Shown here: positions 25,353 to 32,793 of the stretch, one piece after another | How positions within the stretch are numbered: the first letter of the stretch is position 1 | Layout: every line of letters begins with the position of its first letter | From: Anaerolineales bacterium | GTDB taxonomy: Bacteria; Chloroflexota; Anaerolineae; Anaerolineales; Villigracilaceae | Direction: 5' to 3' | Length of the DNA: 64,000 nt | Assembly (NCBI GenBank): GCA_030834895.1 | Contig: JAUQXA010000064.1 | Coordinates: forward strand, 186,001-250,000 | Notes under the pieces: generated by a model | What the model was told of the DNA's origin: nothing | What the model saw: only the letters and a program-made list of their open reading frames with translations | Databases searched by the model: none | Program-made: the position numbers and the translations under genes

Positions 25353-27464
25353 CTACACGAGACGAAGCGCGACTAACAACATATCAATTGCTTTGATGCC
25401 GATGAACGGAGCGATCAAACCGCCCACGCCGTAAATCAACAGGTTGTCACGCAGCAACTGCGCCGCGCCGACTGCGCGATAGGGCACGCCACGTAACGCC
25501 AGCGGGATCAACGCAATGATGATGAGCGCATTGAAAATCACCGCGGACATGATCGCGCTTTCTGGTGTGGCAAGCCGCATGAAGTTTAGGGTTTGAAGCG
25601 AGGGATATGTCGAAGCAAACGCGGCGGGGATGATGGCAAAGTATTTGCTTACGTCGTTGGCGAGGCTGAAGGTGGTCAACGCGCCGCGAGTCATCAACAA
25701 TTGTTTGCCGATCTCGACGATCTCAATTAACTTGGTTGGATTGCTGTCCAGGTCGATCATGTTGGCGGCTTCACGCGCGGGTTGTGTACCCGTGTTCATG
25801 GCGACCGCCACATCGGCTTGAGCGAGCGCGGGCGCGTCGTTTGTGCCGTCGCCAGTCATGGCAACCAACCGTCCGCCCGTTTGATATTCGCGGATGAGTT
25901 TGAGTTTGGTCTCAGGCGTAGCTTGCGCGAGAAAATCATCCACGCCTGCTTCGGCGGCGATGGCGGTGGCTGTGAGCGGATTATCGCCCGTGATCATCAC
26001 GGTCTTGATGCCCATCTTGCGGAGTTGGGCGAAGCGTTCCTTCATGCCGCCTTTGACGATGTCCTTCAAGTGGATCACGCCCAAAGGTTGGTCGTTGCGA
26101 GTCACCACCAGCGGCGTGCCGCCCGTTCGAGCAATCGAATCAACCGTCTGCTTGAGGTCAGAAACGGAACCATTTCCGCTTGACTGAATCATCGCGATCA
26201 TCGTGTCGGGCGCGCCTTTGCGAATCGACGTGCCGTTATAGTTCACGCCGCTCATGCGTGTCTGCGCGGTGAACGGGATGAAGTGCATCCCATGCGGAGC
26301 CTTTTCGCTGACGCCCATCGTTTGTCCGCGCAGACCAAATTTTTCTTTTGCAAGCACCACGATGGAACGACCTTCGGGAGTCTCGTCGGCAAGCGAAGCG
26401 AGTTGCGCCGCCTCAGCCAAATCACGGGCGTTGATTCCGTTCACGGGGATGAACTCCACAGCCTGACGGTTGCCGAGCGTGATCGTGCCAGTCTTGTCGA
26501 GCAGCAGCACATCCACGTCGCCCGCGGCTTCCACCGCGCGACCCGACATCGCGATGACGTTGCGCTGAATCATGCGATCCATGCCCGCGATGCCAATCGC
26601 GGAAAGCAATCCGCCGATGGTGGTGGGGATGAGGCAGACCAGCAGCGCGATCAACACCGTGATGGTGATGGGTGTGCCTTGTCCCGCCGCATCCACGCTG
26701 TAAAGCGAGTAGGGCAGGAGCGTGGCGCACACGACCAGAAAGATGATCGTGAAGCCAGCCAGCAAGATATTGAGCGCGATTTCATTCGGCGTCTTCTGAC
26801 GTTTTGCGCCTTCGACCATGCTGATCATACGGTCGAGAAATCCCTGACCAGGGTCGGCGCTGACGCGGATGATGAGCCAATCGGAAAGCAGGCGTGTGCC
26901 GCCTGTGACGGCTGATCGGTCGCCGCCAGCCTCGCGCACCACGGGAGCGGATTCGCCCGTCACCGCGCTTTCATCCACCGACGCGATGCCAGAGACGATC
27001 TCGCCGTCGGCTGGGAGAATGTCACCCACTTCAACGATATAGAGATCATCTTTTCGCAAAGAAGTTGATGAAACAATCTCATGTTCAATTTTTGCGCCTT
27101 CAACCTGCAAACGTTCAACCTGTAACCTTCCAACTTTTTTCGCGGGCGTATCCTGCCGCGCCTTGCGGAGCGACTCGGCTTGTGCTTTGCCGCGTCCTTC
27201 CGCGACGGCTTCGGAGAAGTTGGCAAATAGCACGGTGAACCACAGCCACAAGGCAATCGCTCCGATGAAACCTGCGGGCGCTTCGCCCTGACCGAGCAGG
27301 GCTTGAATCCACAGGGCGATGGTCAGCACGCTGCCCACTTCCACGACGAACATGACGGGATTCCGCACCATCCAGCGTGGGTTGAGTTTGATAAATGATT
27401 CCGCGATGGCGCGTTGGTAAATTTCGCGGCGGAATGTAGTTGTTTTTTTCGTTTGAATTGTCAT
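25353..27464 (-). CDS. kdpB: K+-transporting ATPase catalytic subunit KdpB
   Basis: The 703-residue P-type ATPase has TGES in the actuator domain, the phosphorylation site DKTGTIT (Asp323), the nucleotide-binding domain with KGAPD, and TGDGTNDAPAL. KdpB hydrolyses ATP to drive K+ through KdpA. It is about 20 residues longer than E. coli KdpB, partly because of an insert near residues 105-125 with repeated LQVERLQVEG. The start has an AGAGGAAG site. An inverted repeat element separates it from kdpA by 111 bp. Confidence 0.97.
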   Translation of the reverse strand: MTIQTKKTTTFRREIYQRAIAESFIKLNPRWMVRNPVMFVVEVGSVLTIALWIQALLGQGEAPAGFIGAIALWLWFTVLFANFSEAVAEGRGKAQAESLRKARQDTPAKKVGRLQVERLQVEGAKIEHEIVSSTSLRKDDLYIVEVGDILPADGEIVSGIASVDESAVTGESAPVVREAGGDRSAVTGGTRLLSDWLIIRVSADPGQGFLDRMISMVEGAKRQKTPNEIALNILLAGFTIIFLVVCATLLPYSLYSVDAAGQGTPITITVLIALLVCLIPTTIGGLLSAIGIAGMDRMIQRNVIAMSGRAVEAAGDVDVLLLDKTGTITLGNRQAVEFIPVNGINARDLAEAAQLASLADETPEGRSIVVLAKEKFGLRGQTMGVSEKAPHGMHFIPFTAQTRMSGVNYNGTSIRKGAPDTMIAMIQSSGNGSVSDLKQTVDSIARTGGTPLVVTRNDQPLGVIHLKDIVKGGMKERFAQLRKMGIKTVMITGDNPLTATAIAAEAGVDDFLAQATPETKLKLIREYQTGGRLVAMTGDGTNDAPALAQADVAVAMNTGTQPAREAANMIDLDSNPTKLIEIVEIGKQLLMTRGALTTFSLANDVSKYFAIIPAAFASTYPSLQTLNFMRLATPESAIMSAVIFNALIIIALIPLALRGVPYRAVGAAQLLRDNLLIYGVGGLIAPFIGIKAIDMLLVALRLV

Positions 27465-27478
27465 TTTTACTTCCTCTC

Positions 27479-27574
27479 AGACCTGACAGGTTTCCACAAC
27501 CCGTTTGCGATCAAGTAGCTGGTGATTCGCAAGACATGTGAGTGAGTCAGGTCACGATGAAACCTGTCAGGTCT
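27479..27574. repeat. Inverted repeat element between kdpA and kdpB
   Basis: Perfect 16-bp arms (AGACCTGACAGGTTTC at 27479-27494 and its complement at 27559-27574) enclose 64 bp. The element nearly fills the gap between two genes that normally touch or overlap. It ends one base before the kdpA stop codon. It looks like an inserted miniature element. Confidence 0.82.
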
Positions 27575-27575
27575 T

Positions 27576-29333
27576 TTATTTGAATACCATCAAGTGTTCC
27601 ACAATTGGACCCAGCGCCAATGCAGGCAAAAAGCTCAACGCGCCGACAATGATGATGACGCCGATCAGCCAGACAATAAAAAGCGGCGTGTGCGTCGGCA
27701 GAGTCCCAGCGCTTTCAGGAACTTTTTTCTTTTGTACAAGTGATCCTGCAATCGCTAACGCAGGTACTGCCAGCCAGTAACGCGCAAAGAGCATGGCGAA
27801 GCCGAGCGCCGTGTTGTAAAACGGCGTGTTCGCGCCAAGCCCGGCAAATGCAGACCCATTATTGTTCCCAGCAGATGAGAACGCGTACAGCACTTCGCTG
27901 AATCCGTGTGCCGAGGGGTTGTAGATTGTCGCCTTGCCCGCCTCGCTCATCAGCGCAACGGCAGTTCCGATCAAGACTACGATCACAGGGATCAGAATCA
28001 TGATGGACGCCATCTTCATTTCGTAGGCTTCGATCTTCTTGCCGAGGTATTCGGGCGTGCGTCCAACCATCAAGCCAGCGACGAAGACTGCAATGATGAC
28101 GAATGCCAGCATCCCGTACAAGCCAGAGCCGACACCGCCGTAGATGATCTCGCCAAGCTGCATCAGCCACATGGACACAAGTCCGCCGAGCGGCATGAAC
28201 GAGTCGTGCATCGAGTTGACCGAGCCATTCGAGGCGGCAGTCGTCGCCGTCGCCCACAGCGCGGAGTTGGCAATTCCAAAGCGGACTTCCTTGCCTTCCA
28301 TGTTTCCGCCTGGGTTGACCTCGGTTTGGGTCTGGTCGATGCCCATCGCGGCGAACATCGGGTTGCCGCCCTGCTCCGACCAAACCGCCACGCTGAGCAG
28401 CGCCACAAAGACAATCGTCATCACCGCCAGCAATGCCCAGCCCTGGCGCGTATCCCCGACCATTTTGCCGTACGTGAGACACAGCGCGGCGGGGACGAGC
28501 AAAATGGACAGCATCTCCAAAAGGTTTGAAAGCGGTGTTGGATTTTCCAGTGGATGCGCCGAGTTGACGTTGAAGAATCCGCCGCCGTTGGTTCCAAGCT
28601 GTTTAATGGCGACCTGCGAAGCGGCTGGTCCCACCGCGATGAGTTGAGTCTCGGCTGATTGAAGTGAGGTAACCGATTCGTATTTGCCAAACGTTTGAAC
28701 CACACCCTGCGAAACCAGCGCCAATGAAAGAATCAATGAAAGCGGCAACAAGATGTAGAGAACAGAGCGAGTCATATCCACCCAAAAGTTGCCCACCCCC
28801 CGCTGTCCCCCCATTTTGGAATTCTCAAAATGTCGGGATGAAAGGGGGGCTCGGACGATTCCACGAATCAACGCCACCATCACCGCCATCCCCGTCGCCG
28901 CTGAGACGAAGTTCTGCACGGTCATGCCCAGCATTTGTGTGAGATAACTCATCGTCGTCTCGCCGCCGTAACCCTGCCAATTGGTATTGGATGCAAAGCT
29001 GACGGCGGTATTCCACACGGAATCGGGTGAGACCGCGCCAAGTCCCTGCGGGTTGAGCGGCAGGAAAGCTTGAAGTCTCTGCAAAGCGTAGACCGCAAGC
29101 AAACCGAGCAGGTTGAAAACCATTACGGCGATGGCGTAAGTCTTCCAGTTCATCTCCTCGTCAGGGTTGACGCCTGAGATGCGATAGATAAATCGTTCCA
29201 CGGGTCCCAGCATGCGGCTCAGGAAAGTCTTCTCGCCCTGATAGACCTTTGCCATAAACGTCCCAAGCGGTATTGCCAGCGCCAGCAAAACCGCAAAGTA
29301 GAAAATCAATTGGATCCAACTATAGATGTTCAT
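27576..29333 (-). CDS. kdpA: K+-transporting ATPase channel-like subunit KdpA
   Basis: The 585-residue protein has about ten helices and the selectivity-filter loops NTNWQGYGGET, KQLGTNGGG, GGNPMF and SAGNNNGSAFAG. ATG 29333 overlaps the kdpF stop (ATGA); the open frame starts with GTG three codons earlier. Between ALIRG and GNFWVD there are about 22 residues, against about nine in E. coli KdpA. The additional DNA (about 28799-28845) is a palindrome, so a repeat seems to have been inserted in frame in a cytoplasmic loop. All pore motifs are kept, so the protein should work. Confidence 0.97.
   Translation of the reverse strand: MNIYSWIQLIFYFAVLLALAIPLGTFMAKVYQGEKTFLSRMLGPVERFIYRISGVNPDEEMNWKTYAIAVMVFNLLGLLAVYALQRLQAFLPLNPQGLGAVSPDSVWNTAVSFASNTNWQGYGGETTMSYLTQMLGMTVQNFVSAATGMAVMVALIRGIVRAPLSSRHFENSKMGGQRGVGNFWVDMTRSVLYILLPLSLILSLALVSQGVVQTFGKYESVTSLQSAETQLIAVGPAASQVAIKQLGTNGGGFFNVNSAHPLENPTPLSNLLEMLSILLVPAALCLTYGKMVGDTRQGWALLAVMTIVFVALLSVAVWSEQGGNPMFAAMGIDQTQTEVNPGGNMEGKEVRFGIANSALWATATTAASNGSVNSMHDSFMPLGGLVSMWLMQLGEIIYGGVGSGLYGMLAFVIIAVFVAGLMVGRTPEYLGKKIEAYEMKMASIMILIPVIVVLIGTAVALMSEAGKATIYNPSAHGFSEVLYAFSSAGNNNGSAFAGLGANTPFYNTALGFAMLFARYWLAVPALAIAGSLVQKKKVPESAGTLPTHTPLFIVWLIGVIIIVGALSFLPALALGPIVEHLMVFK
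28799..28845. repeat. Palindromic insert inside kdpA
   Basis: Read on the - strand, CCCCCC at one end and GGGGGG at the other surround an inner pair CATTTTG and CAAAATG with AGAATTC between them. The part is translated in frame as about 13 extra residues in the loop before GNFWVD. A related CATTTTGGAATTC occurs near 23610 in the end of the KdpD-like gene. Confidence 0.65.
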
Positions 29334-29422
29334 CCGAACCACTCTGATTTAAGTAAAGCCAATACAAGGTAGACAAAAAGAATCAGCGTGATAACGCCTG
29401 TTACAACATATAAAACGTTCAT
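29330..29422 (-). CDS. kdpF: KdpF small subunit
   Basis: This 30-residue protein (too short for most gene finders) begins MNVLYVVTGV, has one membrane helix and the typical KdpF pattern with VYLVLALL before a charged end. Its ATG overlaps the stop of the 32-aa gene and its stop overlaps the kdpA start, both as ATGA. KdpF stabilises the KdpFABC complex. Confidence 0.9.
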   Translation of the reverse strand: MNVLYVVTGVITLILFVYLVLALLKSEWFG

Positions 29423-29517
29423 GGCTTGTCCTCCATCAGCCGCTCACAGACCGCGATCAGCCCGTAAGTGAGGACGAAGAAAAGCACGGCAAGCCCGATG
29501 TAAATCAAATCGTTCAT
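29419..29517 (-). CDS. 32-residue membrane protein at the head of the kdp operon
   Basis: The protein of 32 residues starts MNDLIYIGLAV and consists of one membrane helix followed by ERLMEDKP. A GGAGG site lies directly before ATG 29517 and the stop overlaps kdpF. The longer open frame starting upstream (29649) would cross the promoter and is rejected. Similar one-helix proteins precede kdpF in some other bacteria. Its function is not known. Confidence 0.8.
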   Translation of the reverse strand: MNDLIYIGLAVLFFVLTYGLIAVCERLMEDKP

Positions 29518-29537
29518 GTAGACCTCCAATCGGACCC

Positions 29538-29595
29538 AGTGTATGAGTTTGTCGGTCAAAAAGGGGACAAGGAACAATGGCGGGAGGTCAAGAAA
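29538..29595 (-). promoter_or_regulatory. KdpE-type promoter of the kdp operon
   Basis: On the - strand: TTTCTTG (29595-29589), TTCCTTG (29574-29568), TTGACC (29559-29554) and -10 box TACACT (29543-29538). A transcript starting about seven bases later would have a leader of about 14 bases containing the GGAGG site. The layout is identical to the three other copies. It lies between the kdp operon and the divergent TetR gene. Confidence 0.8.
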
Positions 29596-29621
29596 AGATA
29601 AAATAAAATGCGGCGATTTCC

Positions 29622-29650
29622 TTGACGCGCTCGCCCGCCAGTAGTACACT
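29622..29650 (+). promoter_or_regulatory. Promoter of the TetR gene
   Basis: TTGACG (29622-29627), a 17-base spacer and TACACT (29645-29650) form a good sigma-70-type promoter for the + strand. The operator at 29658 overlaps the expected transcription start. Confidence 0.75.
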
Positions 29651-29657
29651 GTCCCTA

Positions 29658-29673
29658 CCTACCGTTCGGTAGG
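29658..29673. promoter_or_regulatory. Probable TetR operator
   Basis: CCTACCG-TT-CGGTAGG is a perfect 7-bp inverted repeat with a 2-base centre, placed eight bases after the -10 box and just before the ribosome site of the TetR gene. The position suits autorepression. Confidence 0.7.
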
Positions 29674-29685
29674 GAAGGAGAGATG

Positions 29686-30246
29686 ATGACACGAGACGAC
29701 ATTCTCGATGCCGCCGCGCAGGTATTCCGCCAGAAGGGGTTTCATGGCGCGTCCATGTCCGAGATTGCAGACGCCGTCAATTTGCAGAAGGCAAGCCTCT
29801 ATCATCATGTCAATTCCAAACAGGAGATTCTGCTCGAACTGCTGGAACGTGCCCTCGGCTTGTTGACCGACCACATCGCCGCCATCACCTCCCAACCCAT
29901 CCCCGCTGACCAAAAATTGAGACAAATGATCCGCGCCTATTTATCCGCGCTGGCTGACAACGCCGACTTAACCTCTGTGCTGTTGTTCGAGCATCGTTCG
30001 CTGGATAAAAAGTCCCATGCTCGCCATGTTCCGCAGCGTGACAAGTTTGAAAAACTCTGGCGCGATACGATTGACGAAGGCTTGACGGCGGGAATTTTCT
30101 GCTGTGCCGACTCAGGCATGGCTGTACGCGCGTTGATGGGGGTGATGAACTGGACCCTAACCTGGTACCGTCCCGAAGGAGATAAGACCATCGAACAAAT
30201 TGCCGATGAATATGCCGATTTGATGTTTCGTGGATTGCTGAAGTGA
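29686..30246 (+). CDS. TetR-family repressor of the beta-oxidation cluster
   Basis: The 186-residue regulator has a TetR helix-turn-helix at about 20-45 (GASMSEIADAV, KASLYHHV, SKQEIL) and a helical ligand domain with MRGLLK at the end. ATG 29686 fits the AGGAG site better than the ATG one codon upstream. The gene has its own promoter and a palindromic operator. Regulators of this kind in front of acyl-CoA dehydrogenase genes usually bind acyl-CoA and derepress fatty-acid degradation. The ligand is inferred from context. Confidence 0.88.
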   Translation: MTRDDILDAAAQVFRQKGFHGASMSEIADAVNLQKASLYHHVNSKQEILLELLERALGLLTDHIAAITSQPIPADQKLRQMIRAYLSALADNADLTSVLLFEHRSLDKKSHARHVPQRDKFEKLWRDTIDEGLTAGIFCCADSGMAVRALMGVMNWTLTWYRPEGDKTIEQIADEYADLMFRGLLK

Positions 30247-30252
30247 AAATCC

Positions 30253-30297
30253 GACGATGGACCGTTGACCATGGTCTGTCGTCCGTCGTCCATCGTC
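30253..30297. repeat. Inverted repeat between TetR and acyl-CoA dehydrogenase
   Basis: GACGATGGAC (30253-30262) pairs with GTCCATCGTC (30288-30297); the interior has GACCATGGTC. It fills the 68-bp gap before the next ribosome site. Confidence 0.6.
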
Positions 30298-30314
30298 CAA
30301 AAAGGAGAGAGCAC

Positions 30315-31412
30315 ATGTATTCATTCGAACCCAATGAAGAGCAACAAATGTTGGTGGATGCGGTGGGGAAGTACGCGCAAAATGATTTGCGTCCCGCCGC
30401 GCATGACGCGGAGGAGAGCCGCGAACTGCCAAAGAAGCTTGTCAGCAAGGGCTGGGAGCTTGGCTTTTTGCAAGCCTCCATCCCCGAAGCCTACGGTGGC
30501 TTTGGCGACCGTTCCGCGGTGACGGGGACGCTGGCGATGGAAGAATTTGCCTTCGGCGACCTCGCGGGCGCGTTGGCAGTGCTGACCCCTTCGTTGTTTG
30601 CTATGCCCATTTTGATTGGCGGCAGCGAGGAACAAAAACGGGAATATCTGCCCAAAGTTATCGAAGGCGATTGGCGACCCTACACCGCCGCGCTGATTGA
30701 ATACGCCTTCGACTTCGACCCGACCGCACTCAAAACCGTTGCCACCGCTAACGGCGGCGACTATGTCCTCAGCGGTGAGAAGGCGTTTGTCCCCTTTGCC
30801 AAAGACGCCGAAGCCATGATTGTGTACGCCAACCTCGACGGCAAGACACAGGGCTTCATCGTCCCCAAAGGCGCGGCGGGATTGTCCGTTGCGGATGAAC
30901 GCGAGAAGTTGATGGGATTGAATGCCCTGCCGATGTACCGCGTCAAGTTGGATGGGGTGAAAGTCCCCGCCGCGAATCGACTCGGCGGCGAAGTGGGTCA
31001 CGACTTCGAGTTGATTCTGGCTTCGATGAGGATTGCTTCCGCCTCGGCTGCTGTTGGCGTGGCGAAAGCCTCCCTTGATTACGCCACCAACTATGCCAAA
31101 GAGCGCGATGTGTTCGGCGTGAAAGTCGCCCAGAAACAGGCGATTGCCTTCATGCTGGCAGAGATGGCAATCGAGATCGAATCCATGCGCCTGATGACTT
31201 GGGAAGCCGCCTGGAAGTTAGACACGGGCAAGGAAGACGCCGCCCAAGCCGCCTACCTCGCCTTCACGGGCGCAGCCGACATGGCGATGATGGTCACAGA
31301 CCGCGGCGTGCAAATCCTCGGCGGACACGGCTACATCCGCGAACACCCCGTCGAACTGTGGATGCGCAACGGGCGAGGCTTTGCCATGCTGACAGGATTG
31401 GCGATAGTGTGA
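30315..31412 (+). CDS. Acyl-CoA dehydrogenase 1
   Basis: The 365-residue FAD enzyme has the acyl-CoA dehydrogenase N-terminal helical, middle and C-terminal domains. ATG 30315 follows an AAAGGAG site. The end has QILGGHGYIREHPVE but then NGRGFAMLTGLAIV, without the usual YEGT segment that carries the catalytic Glu in many family members. The next gene keeps that segment. The two may act as one heteromeric enzyme, or this one may use a Glu from another helix. The reaction would be the first step of beta-oxidation. Confidence 0.88.
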   Translation: MYSFEPNEEQQMLVDAVGKYAQNDLRPAAHDAEESRELPKKLVSKGWELGFLQASIPEAYGGFGDRSAVTGTLAMEEFAFGDLAGALAVLTPSLFAMPILIGGSEEQKREYLPKVIEGDWRPYTAALIEYAFDFDPTALKTVATANGGDYVLSGEKAFVPFAKDAEAMIVYANLDGKTQGFIVPKGAAGLSVADEREKLMGLNALPMYRVKLDGVKVPAANRLGGEVGHDFELILASMRIASASAAVGVAKASLDYATNYAKERDVFGVKVAQKQAIAFMLAEMAIEIESMRLMTWEAAWKLDTGKEDAAQAAYLAFTGAADMAMMVTDRGVQILGGHGYIREHPVELWMRNGRGFAMLTGLAIV

Positions 31413-31506
31413 TGTCGTTGCGAGGAGGGCGCTTTTCCCGACGAAGCAACCTCCAACCAATAGGAGATTGCTTCGGGCGAAGAACAAGAACGCCCTCGCA
31501 ATGACA
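31413..31506. repeat. Palindromic dispersed element, family A copy 3
   Basis: Outer arms TGTCGTTGCGAGG and CCTCGCAATGACA, inner arms CGAAGCAACCTCC and GGAGATTGCTTCG. It starts directly at the stop of acyl-CoA dehydrogenase 1 and fills the gap to the next gene. Confidence 0.85.
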
Positions 31507-31526
31507 TATTGAACAGGAGATAAACC

Positions 31527-32792
31527 ATGACCATCGAATTTGAAACCCCGAAACCCATTGCGCAAACCCAGTTTGTGTTGAAGACGGTTGCAGAAAACAT
31601 GATGCGCTTGACCTCGCGCGAGATGGACGAGAACGAGCACGAAATTCCCTTTGGTTACATCGAGTTCATGCACAACGCCATGCGCTCCATCGGCAGCGGG
31701 AGCCTTGCGCCAAAGGAAGAGAAGCCCAAAGAAGGCGACGAGAAAAAGGAAAAGCGTCCGCCGATTGCTTATCAGAATTTGGCGGCGCAGATCGAGATGC
31801 TCTCGTGGGGCGACGTGGGCTTTTACCTCGTCACCCCTGGCGGCGGACTCGGCGCGGCGGCAGTGCAGGCGGCTGGTTCGCCCGAACAACGCGCAAAATT
31901 CCTGTCGCGTTTCAATGAGGAGAAGCCAACCTTTGCCGCGATGTGCATGACCGAAGCGGGCGCAGGCTCGGATACTTCGGCAATCCGCACCCGCGCCGTT
32001 TTGGACGAAGCCACCAATGAGTGGGTCATCAACGGCGAGAAGATTTTCGTCACCGCTGGCGAGAAGTCCTTCAATTGCCGCGAGCAATTCGGCAAGGGAT
32101 TCATCGTCGTCTGGGCAAGCATCGACCCAGCGGCTGGACGCGCTGGCATGAGAGCCTTCGTCGTCGAGGCGGGCGCGCCTGGCGTGAAAGTCGTCGGCTT
32201 GGAACACAAACTTGGTATCCGCGCCAGCGATACGGCGACCATCTCGCTGGTGGATGCGCGTGTGCCGTACGACAACATCCTCGGCAGTCCCACCGTCGAG
32301 AAGACCACCACAGGCTTTAAGGGCGCGATGGCAACTTTCGACATGACCCGCCCCCTCGTTGCCGCGTCAGGTATCGGCGTGGCGCGAGCCGCACTTGAAT
32401 TCCTCAAAGAGAAACTCGCTGAAAGCGGAGTCGAAATCCGCTATGGACTTCCGCGCAACAAACTGACCTCGGTTGAAAAGGATGTCATCGACATGGAAAT
32501 CCAATTGCGCTCGGCGTGGCTGCTGGTGTTGAAGGCGGTTTGGATGGCGGATAACAAGAAACCCAACGCGCTGGAGTCGTCGATGAGCAAAGTCCGCGCT
32601 GGCGATGTGGTGACGAAGATCACGCAGAAAGCCGTGGAAATTATGGGACCGCTCGGCTACAGCCGCGAGTTCCTGCTGGAAAAATGGTTCCGCGACGCGA
32701 AGATCACCGACATCTACGAAGGCACGGGACAGATCAACCGTCTCGTGGTGGCAAGGCAGATTTTGGGATATAGCGGGAAGGAACTAAGGTAA
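31527..32792 (+). CDS. Acyl-CoA dehydrogenase 2
   Basis: The 421-residue FAD enzyme contains an unusual charged segment (about 70-88, rich in Lys and Glu), then the middle domain with CMTEAGAGSD and the C-terminal domain with DIYEGTGQINR, where the Glu is the usual catalytic base. An AGGAG site precedes the start. It belongs to the beta-oxidation operon, oxidising acyl-CoA to enoyl-CoA and passing electrons to ETF. The ETF genes are not in the window. Confidence 0.9.
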   Translation: MTIEFETPKPIAQTQFVLKTVAENMMRLTSREMDENEHEIPFGYIEFMHNAMRSIGSGSLAPKEEKPKEGDEKKEKRPPIAYQNLAAQIEMLSWGDVGFYLVTPGGGLGAAAVQAAGSPEQRAKFLSRFNEEKPTFAAMCMTEAGAGSDTSAIRTRAVLDEATNEWVINGEKIFVTAGEKSFNCREQFGKGFIVVWASIDPAAGRAGMRAFVVEAGAPGVKVVGLEHKLGIRASDTATISLVDARVPYDNILGSPTVEKTTTGFKGAMATFDMTRPLVAASGIGVARAALEFLKEKLAESGVEIRYGLPRNKLTSVEKDVIDMEIQLRSAWLLVLKAVWMADNKKPNALESSMSKVRAGDVVTKITQKAVEIMGPLGYSREFLLEKWFRDAKITDIYEGTGQINRLVVARQILGYSGKELR

Positions 32793-32793
32793 A

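Noticed and set aside
29518..29649. N-terminal extension of the 32-aa kdp protein
   Set aside because: It would run through the proposed kdp promoter and its residues show no conserved pattern; GGAGG lies before the internal ATG 29517.
29518..29685. ydaO-type (c-di-AMP) riboswitch upstream of kdp
   Set aside because: The leader after the proposed start is only about 14 bases, and the KimA-like gene seems leaderless, so there is no room for such an RNA.
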